A DNA stretch of 6,056 nt from Nocardioidaceae bacterium. Its GTDB lineage: Bacteria; Actinomycetota; Actinomycetes; Propionibacteriales; Nocardioidaceae. The stretch lies in NCBI GenBank assembly GCA_013693815.1, contig CP059259.1:1018035-1024090 (forward strand), written 5' to 3'. The stretch's first letter is position 1. Each line of letters starts with the position of its first letter. Shown here piece after piece: positions 1 through 5,453 of this stretch. A program made the translations under genes and the position numbers. The notes under the pieces were generated by a model. The model searched no databases, was not told the DNA's origin, and saw nothing but the letters and a program-made list of their open reading frames with translations.

Positions 1-279
1 TGGCTGCGGCGCGAACTCGAGCTGGTGCTGCCCGACCTGCGAGTGATCGTCTGCCTGGGTTCCTTCGGTTTCGACGCGGCCCTGCGCACCCTGGCTACCC
101 TGGACGTGCCTATTCCACGGCCCCGCCCTCGGTTCGGCCACGGTGTCGAAGTCGACCTGGACGGTCTGGTCGTGCTCGGCAGTTACCACCCCAGCCAGCA
201 GAACACCTTCACCGGCAAGCTCACCGAGCCGATGCTCGACGCCGTCCTCGGCCGCGCCGCCGCCCTCGCCGCCGGCTGA
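1..279 (+). CDS. udgB: Uracil-DNA glycosylase family 5 (UdgB-like), C-terminal part
   Basis: This is the 3' end of a base-excision-repair enzyme that removes uracil (and, in this family, other deaminated bases) from DNA in the cytoplasm. The frame is open from base 1 and ends at TGA 277-279, leaving about 92 residues of a protein normally well over 200 long; the N-terminal half and the 4Fe-4S cysteine region lie outside the window. The hydrophobic stretch VIVCLGSFGFDAAL and the motif SYHPSQQNTFTGKLTEPML are visible. The HPS-x-x-N-T-x-TG pattern is the motif B form I associate with family 5 (UDGb) rather than family 4. The remnant ends in an Ala-rich tail. Nothing suggests a link to the repeats or transporter downstream, so it is probably the conserved chromosomal flank of a variable region. 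Family assignment is by recognition of the motif, not by a search. Confidence 0.85.
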   Translation, partial: WLRRELELVLPDLRVIVCLGSFGFDAALRTLATLDVPIPRPRPRFGHGVEVDLDGLVVLGSYHPSQQNTFTGKLTEPMLDAVLGRAAALAAG

Positions 280-310
280 TGGACTGGCAGGATGCTGCTC
301 GCCGGCTGTG

Positions 311-332
311 GCTGGCCGGGTGAGTGGCCAGC
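311..332 (+). terminator. GC-rich hairpin downstream of udgB
   Basis: The sequence shows a perfect 7-bp inverted repeat, GCTGGCC (311-317) and GGCCAGC (326-332), with an 8-base loop. It lies 32 bases after the udgB stop and before the tRNA-like sequence. There is no T-run behind it, so it is only a possible actinobacterial L-shaped (U-less) terminator for udgB. The placement supports this, but a chance hairpin in GC-rich DNA cannot be excluded. Confidence 0.3.
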
Positions 333-357
333 GCTTGCGGTACGGTCGGGACCGCCG

Positions 358-428
358 GCCCCCGTATCCCAATGGCAGAGGAAGAGGTCTTAAAACCTTT
401 CAGTGTGGGTTCGAGTCCCACCGGGGTA
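358..428 (+). tRNA. tRNA-like sequence, UAA anticodon, short variable loop, possibly defective
   Basis: The T arm is perfect: stem GTGGG (405-409) / CCCAC (417-421) around the canonical loop TTCGAGT. The D region has the expected A14-like base, the GG pair (374-375) and a TCC/GGA stem (367-369/380-382). The 5' acceptor strand GCCCCCG (358-364) pairs through five bases with CGGGG (422-426), but the last two pairs fail. The anticodon arm pairs as GAGGT (384-388) / ACCTT (395-399) with only a six-base loop, CTTAAA. A seven-base loop CTTAAAA gives a proper U33 and anticodon UAA (leucine, codon UUA) but breaks the closing pair. One extra A in the A-run (392-395) and one extra G in the G-run (423-426) would restore both arms. 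No CCA is encoded. The variable loop is 4-5 bases, whereas leucine tRNAs are normally class II with a long arm. It is either a decayed tRNA, an att-type tRNA remnant, or a real tRNA with two missing bases in the assembly. Confidence 0.55.
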
Positions 429-596
429 CAGACGATTGAGGCGAGAGCAGACCGAGCTTGCTCGGGTCTGCCGAGGCGATTGAGTCTGTTGAGTGGCGTA
501 GCCGCGATCACCCAGACGATTGAGGCGAGAGCAGACCGAGCTTGCTCGGGTCTGCCGAGGCGATTGAGTCTGTTGAGTGGCGTAGCCGCGATCACC
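429..596 (+). repeat. Perfect 84-bp tandem duplication with internal hairpin
   Basis: Two consecutive copies, 429-512 and 513-596, are identical by eye over all 84 bases. Each copy contains an imperfect inverted repeat, CAGACCGAGC (448-457) against GCTCGGGTCTG (460-470), with one bulged G; it recurs at 532-541/544-554. Each also has two related GATTGAG-containing segments near its start and middle. The first copy begins on the base right after the tRNA-like acceptor strand. Because 84 is a multiple of three, the duplication keeps reading frames open on both strands and creates long spurious ORFs. No protein family is recognisable in any frame. Exact identity suggests a recent or actively homogenised duplication. 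It could be a dispersed REP-like element, a structured RNA unit or part of an integration boundary; the sequence does not decide. Confidence 0.95.
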
Positions 597-601
597 GATG
601 T

Positions 602-689
602 GCAGCATGCCATTGGACGTGCGATTGTCCCCGGAGCGGCCCCAAAACGGTCTGAAACAAGGGAATCGCACGTCCAATGGCATAGCTGT
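602..689. repeat. Long palindrome with perfect 20-bp arms
   Basis: The arm at 607-626 is the exact reverse complement of 664-683. Pairing can extend outward through GCAGC (602-606) with GCTGT (685-689), allowing a bulged A684 and one G-T pair. It extends inward through CCC (629-631) with GGG (661-663) past a 2-base bulge. The central loop is about 29-37 bases. A transcript of either strand would fold into a stem of roughly 25-28 pairs, far longer than a normal intrinsic terminator, and no T-run follows. It sits just after the 84-bp repeats and 55 bases before the likely start of the AbiEi/DUF559 remnant. It could be the operator of that AbiEi-like protein, a MITE-like or REP-like mobile palindrome, or a structured leader RNA. 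No target-site duplication is obvious. Confidence 0.93.
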
Positions 690-743
690 CCTATCCACAC
701 TCGCCCCAATTGCTGGTGGCCCACCCAGCCGACCCGCGGCAAC

Positions 744-1345
744 ATGCCGCAGGTGGACCCGGTAGAGGTGTTGCAGCGGCTTGGCGGTGTGGCTGATCGC
801 CAAGCCTTGCTGCGCGCTACAACCATTGGCCGAGTTCGGGGAGCACTCGCCCGTGGCGAGATCATCAAAGCTGGCTGGGGAGGCTTCGCATTGCCGTCCG
901 CCCAGAGGGGTCTTCGTGTCGCCCAGCAGCTGAGTGGTCTTGCCTCACATGAAAGCGCGGCCCTCCACCACGGCTGGGAGATCAAATCCGAGCCCGAGCA
1001 GCCCAATGTGATCGTGCCGCGCAACCGCAAGGTGCGGCTGGGTGAGCGAAAGCGCGCCTTGCGGGTGGTGGAAGCAGCAGATGGCCGAGCCGCCAACCCT
1101 TTCGAGTCATGCCTGCGGGCGATTTCATTGGGGGCCGGGGCTGAACGTCGAACCCCAGGTGGTGATCGACGAGGCTGACTCCTATGAGTTCCACTCCTCC
1201 CGCGACGCGTTGCGCCGCGGTGTTCATTGCTACACCGACCTGGTTGTGCGCGGCTGGAGGGTCGTGTGTTTCACCTGGGAGAGCGTCATGTTTGAGCCCC
1301 GCTATGTCCATTCGTGCTTTGTTGCGTCCATTGGCATACCTCGGC
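744..1345 (+). pseudogene. Decayed AbiEi-like / DUF559 protein gene
   Basis: The likely start ATG 744 begins MPQVDPVEVLQRLGG, the usual opening of actinobacterial proteins with an AbiEi-type winged-helix N-terminus and a C-terminal DUF559 (Vsr-endonuclease-like) domain. The N-terminal domain runs to about 905. SHESAALHHGW (about 945) and VPRNRKV (about 1015) are family-typical. Compared with that family as I know it, about 80 residues seem lost between VRLGE and RALRVVEAADGRAANPFES. The frame then breaks in a G/C-rich run near 1132-1141 (that frame stops at TGA 1176-1178). The match continues in another frame from 1141 with LNVEPQVV. A further ~20 residues holding the expected catalytic Asp appear deleted, although EADSYEFH, RGWRVVCFTWESVMF and YVHSCFVAS remain to about 1335. 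No stop separates it from the ATPase frame, so its right end is approximate. It cannot encode a working nuclease as written. Confidence 0.8.
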
Positions 1346-1455
1346 CTAGACTCCGATCCGTGGGGCCTCTTGCCCTCGTTGGTCCGAACTGGCAGGATAA
1401 AGTCATCAGACGTCCGACCCCTACGCTCTGCCAGCCTGCACGAGGGAGTGAACGA

Positions 1456-2268
1456 ATGGCTTCTCGACTTCCACCTGTCGTTGCTGACAACGACATCGAA
1501 GTGGAGTGCTTGGTGAAGGCCTTCTATGACACGCGGCGCAAGGTTCCGGTGGTCGCGGTCGAGAATGCCTCCTTCTCTGTGCGGCGTGGTGAGTTCCTGA
1601 GCATCTGCGGTCCCTCTGGTTGTGGCAAGTCCACGATTTTGCGCGTTCTTGCTGGTCTCGAGCAGCAGACGTTGGGTGAATTCCGGGTGGCAGGAGACGG
1701 CCGCAATCCCGCCATGGTGTTCCAGGAGTCGTCGCTTTTTCCCTGGCTGAACGTGCAGGATAACGTTGCCTACGGACTGGCCTTGCGCGGTGTGAGGAAG
1801 CGCGAGCGCCGCGAGCGGGTGCAACCGCTGTTGGCAATGGCCGGTCTGGCCGAATGGACCCACGCGTACCCCCACCAACTCTCGGGAGGTATGAAACAGA
1901 GAGCCAGCGTCGCCCGCGCCCTAGCCGACGACGAAGCCGGTGTGCTCCTGATGGACGAGCCCTTCGGAGCGTTGGATGAGCAAACCAGGGTCGGCCTGCA
2001 GCAGGAACTGCTGCGCATTTGGGAACGTGAGCGCAAGACGGTTGTGTTCATCACCCACAGCATTGAAGAAGCGCTGACGTTGAGTGATCGTGTCCTGGTC
2101 ATGTCGGCGCGGCCTGGTCGGATCATCTCCGAAATCGATGTTCCGTTCGAGCGTCCCCGTGACGCCATCGAACTACGCCGCGAGCAGCTGTTCGGCGAGC
2201 TCAGTTTCCGCATCTGGGATCTGTTGCGAGCCGAACACGGCCCGACGGAGAACGCTGTTGATGCGTGA
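1456..2268 (+). CDS. ABC transporter ATPase, NitT/TauT/SsuB type
   Basis: This 270-residue cytoplasmic ATPase would power uptake of a nitrate-, taurine-, sulfonate- or similar small-molecule substrate together with the following permease. All nucleotide-binding motifs are present: Walker A GPSGCGKST (52-60), Q-loop Q90 in VFQESSLFPWL, signature LSGGMKQR (142-149), Walker B VLLMDEP (163-169), D-loop GALD (171-174) and switch histidine H201 in FITHS. VFQE-SSLFPWL-NVQDNVAYGL and MDEPFGALDEQTR are typical of this subfamily, and the length is normal. ATG 1456 was chosen because a good Shine-Dalgarno (GAGGGAG, 1442-1448) lies seven bases upstream and the conserved domain starts soon after. The frame stays open 138 codons further upstream, but that part encodes the DUF559 remnant. 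I see no convincing promoter in 1340-1455. The substrate cannot be read from the ATPase. Confidence 0.95.
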   Translation: MASRLPPVVADNDIEVECLVKAFYDTRRKVPVVAVENASFSVRRGEFLSICGPSGCGKSTILRVLAGLEQQTLGEFRVAGDGRNPAMVFQESSLFPWLNVQDNVAYGLALRGVRKRERRERVQPLLAMAGLAEWTHAYPHQLSGGMKQRASVARALADDEAGVLLMDEPFGALDEQTRVGLQQELLRIWERERKTVVFITHSIEEALTLSDRVLVMSARPGRIISEIDVPFERPRDAIELRREQLFGELSFRIWDLLRAEHGPTENAVDA

Positions 2269-2285
2269 CCGATCTCGAACATGTC

Positions 2286-2290
2286 AGGAG
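2286..2290 (+). promoter_or_regulatory. Shine-Dalgarno deciding the permease start
   Basis: AGGAG lies five bases before GTG 2296 and in the same frame as ATG 2281. The upstream ATG 2281 has no purine-rich site before it. The AGGAG therefore favours GTG 2296 over ATG 2281 as the permease start. Confidence 0.55.
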
Positions 2291-2295
2291 ATGCT

Positions 2296-3156
2296 GTGAC
2301 GACCACAATCGATGGGGGTAGTGGACAGTTGGAACCGTCCGCGAAGCACAGCAACGAATCGTCCGCCCCGGTGGATGTCGCCGGGCTTGTGGGGCCGTCC
2401 AAGGGCGATCGACTGGTCCAGATCGCCGGTGTGCTCAGCCCCGTGATGATCGTTCTGCTATGGGAGCTGTTCAGCCGCATCGGCGTGCTGGACGCCCGTT
2501 TCTTTCCGCCGCCGTCGTCCATCACCGGTGAGTTCTGGGATCTCTTGAAGTCTGGGTCGCTGATCGAGGACTCGTGGGCGACGTTACGGCGCATCGTCAT
2601 CGGAATGGTGATAGGTGGTGTGCCGGCCATCGCCCTTGGCCTTGTGCTGGGGGTGTGGAAGCGTGGCCGGCAGGTCATTACGCCGATCTTCACCGCTCTC
2701 TATCCGGTCCCCAAAATCGCCATCTTCCCGCTGATGCTCCTGATATTCGGATTCGGTGAGGCATCGAAGTATGCGATCGTCGCGATCGTCGTCTTCTTCT
2801 TCATCTTCTTCAATACCCTGACCGGGGTTCTCCAAGTTCCCAAGATCTATCTTGATGTAGCTCGGAATGCCAATGCTTCGCGTTTGCAGCTGTTCCGGAC
2901 GGTCGCCTTGCCGGGTGCCCTTCCTGGAATCTTCACTGGCGTGCGTCTCTCGGTCGGTGTCGCGTTCGTCGTGATGGCCGCCGTCGAATTCGTCGGAGCA
3001 CAGAACGGGCTGGGCTTCCTCATCTGGTCGGCGTGGCAGACTTTTGCGGTAGACAGCATGTACGTGGGCCTAGTCGTCATATCTGTCCTCGGCTACCTGT
3101 GCCTCGTTGTGGTCGACCTGGTCGAGAAGTTCACAGCACCTTGGGCAGACCGATAG
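2296..3156 (+). CDS. ABC transporter permease, NitT/TauT/SsuC type
   Basis: This is an inner-membrane subunit of about 286 residues that would form, as a dimer, the channel of an importer energised by the ATPase gene 27 bases upstream; the two genes are surely one operon. Residues 1-40 are hydrophilic and variable. About six membrane segments follow (roughly 43-60, 100-120, 134-152, 158-175, 212-232 and 255-275). The cytoplasmic EAA loop that docks on the ATPase is DVARNANASRLQLFRTVALPGALPG (187-211, given here in two conserved halves DVARNANASRLQ and LFRTVALPGALPG). Its first alanine pair is altered relative to the common EAA, but the distal G-containing LPGALPG is kept. The FF-PPPSS segment at 69-75 is typical of SsuC/TauC proteins. 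GTG was chosen for its Shine-Dalgarno; ATG 2281 would add five residues. No substrate-binding gene follows, so the cargo is unknown. Confidence 0.93.
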   Translation: MTTTIDGGSGQLEPSAKHSNESSAPVDVAGLVGPSKGDRLVQIAGVLSPVMIVLLWELFSRIGVLDARFFPPPSSITGEFWDLLKSGSLIEDSWATLRRIVIGMVIGGVPAIALGLVLGVWKRGRQVITPIFTALYPVPKIAIFPLMLLIFGFGEASKYAIVAIVVFFFIFFNTLTGVLQVPKIYLDVARNANASRLQLFRTVALPGALPGIFTGVRLSVGVAFVVMAAVEFVGAQNGLGFLIWSAWQTFAVDSMYVGLVVISVLGYLCLVVVDLVEKFTAPWADR

Positions 3157-3166
3157 ATCTCACGAG

Positions 3167-3183
3167 GACGGTTACCCACCGTC
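3167..3183. terminator. Weak hairpin between convergent genes
   Basis: GACGGT (3167-3172) and ACCGTC (3178-3183) form a perfect 6-bp stem with a 5-base loop, in the 51-base gap between the permease stop and the convergent cysteine synthase remnant. Being symmetrical, it could act for both strands. There is no T-run on either side, so this is a placement-based guess. Confidence 0.3.
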
Positions 3184-3207
3184 GTCAGCTGTAGTCAGGC
3201 CCGGTAG

Positions 3208-3603
3208 TCAGCCGACCCACTCCTGCGTACTCCATGCCGTCTCGATCACTTCAAGGTAGGGAGCGAAGTCCAGTCGCTGCCGGAGCCAATCGTCGTCGTC
3301 GAAGGTCGCGTCGTAGCGATCCAGCCGATCACACATCAGCGTGACGATGCTGCCGCGCTGGCCGATGTCACGCATTTCGCAGGCAAGCCGGAGTGCGCCG
3401 TAGAGATTGGTTCCGGTCGACGGCCCGGCGCGCAGCCCGACGCGATCTGCGAGAAAACGCATAGCAGCCACCGACGCAGCATCCGGAACTCGGATCATCT
3501 GATCTATTACCCCAGGGAGGAATGAGGGCTCCACCCGAGGCCGTCCGATCCCTTCGATTTGTGATCCGGGGGCGGTGGTCTCCTCTCCGGCGAACGACGG
3601 AAG
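3208..3603 (-). pseudogene. CysK2-like PLP-dependent cysteine synthase, C-terminal fragment
   Basis: On the minus strand the frame carries GSQIEGIGRPRVEPSFLPG, then VIDQMIRVPDAASVAAMRFL, GPSTGTNLYGAL and GSIVTLMCDRLDRY, ending at TGA 3210-3208. These are recognisable C-terminal blocks of the fold-type II PLP enzymes annotated in actinobacteria as cysteine synthase-family or CysK2. STGTN is the family's counterpart of the glycine-rich segment that closes the cofactor site. Only about 130 of an expected ~350-370 residues remain, and the PLP-lysine region is absent. The match starts abruptly near 3600, where the sequence switches to the end of the molybdenum hydroxylase large subunit in another frame. 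GTG 3534 is the only ordinary start codon in this frame, but it falls inside a conserved block and is not a real start. This is a truncated remnant, not a functional gene. Confidence 0.85.
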
Positions 3604-5453
3604 GAATGCCGATCCATTTGGTGGCGTCAGGCATCACCGTCTTGGGGTGGTGCACGCCCTGGGCCAGCAATGGAAGGCCGCAGTTAACCACGCCGTATCG
3701 ATGCAGGGCTTGGCGCAACGTGAACGGCTCGTTGATACCTGTGGTGTCGGTGAGCGTGCCGCTGCTCCAGGAAACGGCAGACTCGGGAACTCTCCACTGC
3801 TCGGCGGCGAAAGCGACCAGCTTGCGGCGTGCGTCCGCCGCCGCCTCCAGCGTGGCCATACCGGCCATCGTGGCCGCTCGAGAGGCCAGCGTGCCGACCG
3901 CGGCGGGGCTGAACGCGGAGTCGATCCCTTGCACCTGGATATCGGCCGGAGTCACCCCGAGCTCGTCGGCGGCCAGTTGGGCCATCACTGTCACATGGCC
4001 CTGACCAACGTCCGGTTCACCCACGTAGAGCTGGATCGAGCCGTCGGGGCCGAGCCGCAGGATGGCCGAGGAGCCGTCGTAGTCGGGCAGGATCGGCCGG
4101 TAGCCCGACACATGGTGCCCGAGGGCGATACCCATGCCGCGCAATTTGCCTGCTCGCTCCCCGGCCGTCGTGGGTGGCTTGGTCTGCCGACGGTCGGCGA
4201 AGTCTGACATCTCCGTGACTCGATCGATGCAGGCGGGCAGCTTGGAGGAGCTGATGTACCAACCGTGCAAGGAGGTTTCACCCTCATGGACGATGTTACG
4301 ACGCCTCATCTCGACCGGGTCGATGTCCAGCTTCTCAGCGATCTCGTCGATCATCTGCTCGATACCGAAGAGTGCCTCGGCATTGCCGAAGCCGCGCATG
4401 GCGGTGGTTGGGGATTCGTTGGTGTAGACGAGCCGACCGCGGCCGGTCATTGCCTGGAAGTTGTACAACGAGTCCGGACGGTGGACTGCGGTGGCCACTG
4501 TCGCGGGCGACCAGTAGGTCCGCGCACCGGCGATGCCGACCACGTCGACGTCACGACCCAGGAAAATGCCGTCGGCACGCACCGCGATGCGGTTGCGGAT
4601 GACAAACGGCGGCCGGGGCCGGTGGTAGGCGGCGTCCTCGTCGCGCCCGAAGAGGATCCGCACGGGCACGCCCGCCTTGCGTGAGAGCAACGCCGCGATC
4701 AGCGGCGTGTTCATCTCGTACTTGGCGCCGAAACTACCCCCGATCGGTGGGACGACCAGGCGAACCTTGTCCAGGCTCAGCCCGAGCGCAGTGGAGTAGG
4801 TCTGCCGGGCTCGATAGGGGATGTGCGATGGCACGTGCAGGACGTGTACGCCGTCGACATAGTGGGCGATGACACCGATCGGCTCCAGGTACGCGTGGTA
4901 CATCCGGCTGGTCGCGTAGACGTCATCGAGGATCAGATCGGCGGCATCAAAAGCAGCCTGGGTGTCACCGCGCTCGATAGTGAACAAGGTGGACACGTTG
5001 TCGGCGTAGTCGTCCCAGATCACCGGGCTGCCCTCGGTTAGCGCCTCGAACGGGTCGAAGACCGCGGGCAATCCTCGATATCCACCTCGACCAGGCTCGC
5101 CGCATACCGTGCTGTCGGTTCGTCAATGCGGCGACCGCGGCGACCTCGTCGCCGACGAAACGCACTTTGTGTCGTGCCAGAATCTCCCAGTCCGGGGTGT
5201 AAGGCCCGAACTTCACCTCGGGTGCGTCAGCTGCTGTAGCTACCGCTAAGACACCAGGCACCTGCTCGGCGCGGCTGGTGTCGATACCGCGGATCCGGCC
5301 GTGCGCTACGGGGCTGCGCACGATCGACGTGGGCCATGTTGGGCAGACGCATGTCGCCGATGTACTCGGTCTGGCCACGCAGCTTGGCCTCGATGTCGAT
5401 CTGGGGATGCCCCGGCCGACCCAGCCTTCGGTCATCTCCCGGGTCATGGTCAT
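3600..5453 (-). pseudogene. Molybdenum hydroxylase large subunit, frameshifted and 3'-truncated
   Basis: This is the molybdopterin-binding subunit of a xanthine dehydrogenase/CO dehydrogenase/4-hydroxybenzoyl-CoA reductase-type enzyme, which hydroxylates a substrate with water and passes electrons to 2Fe-2S and FAD partners. ATG 5453 overlaps the small-subunit stop as ATGA. The coding match changes frame near 5405 (MTREMTEGWVGRGIP to QIDIEAKLRGQTEYIG), near 5322 (back to VRSPVAHGRIRG), near 5120 and near 5070. From 5071 it is uninterrupted to about 3600. GGSFGAKYEMN (about 4710-4741), AMRGFGNAEALFGIEQ (about 4360-4404) and PDVGQGHVTVMAQLAADELG (about 3957-4017) are typical cofactor-binding blocks. 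The match ends at PDATKWIG (about 3605-3625), giving roughly 615 residues against a usual ~770. The missing C-terminus normally carries the GxGE catalytic glutamate. Substrate class cannot be assigned; the HGWYISSSKLPACI block loosely recalls Hcr-type enzymes. Confidence 0.88.

Noticed and set aside
358..428. Ordinary class II tRNA-Leu gene
   Set aside because: The variable region is only 4-5 bases and cannot form the long arm of a tRNA-Leu.
429..596. CRISPR array
   Set aside because: There are only two long adjacent copies with no spacers between them, and no cas genes nearby.
602..689. Ordinary rho-independent terminator
   Set aside because: The arms are much longer than usual, the loop is about 30 bases, no T-run follows, and no gene ends immediately upstream.
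221..1096. Long open frames on the minus strand (221-1096, 390-803) and on the plus strand running into 324-1178 upstream of 744
   Set aside because: They owe their length to the 84-bp repeat, which keeps frames open. They cross the tRNA-like sequence and the palindrome and show no recognisable protein family before codon 744.
1370..1403. Sigma-70-type promoter for the ATPase gene (TTGCCC and GGATAA/TAAAGT)
   Set aside because: The candidate boxes are poor matches and their spacing is 19-22 bases; I cannot support it beyond chance.
982..1878. Minus-strand open frame opposite the DUF559 remnant and ATPase
   Set aside because: It is antisense to clear coding sequence with conserved motifs; the translation is low-complexity and matches nothing.
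1770..2693. 307-codon minus-strand open frame spanning the ATPase and permease
   Set aside because: It is a shadow of two well-supported genes in GC-rich DNA, with a composition-driven Ser/Arg-rich translation.
3522..4207. Plus-strand frames opposite the large-subunit pseudogene
   Set aside because: The minus strand shows continuous family homology through this stretch; the plus-strand translations have no recognisable domains.
5060..5453. Programmed frameshifting in the large-subunit gene
   Set aside because: Four changes within about 390 bases, at sites without slippery heptamers or obvious stimulatory structures, are far better explained by decay or sequencing error.
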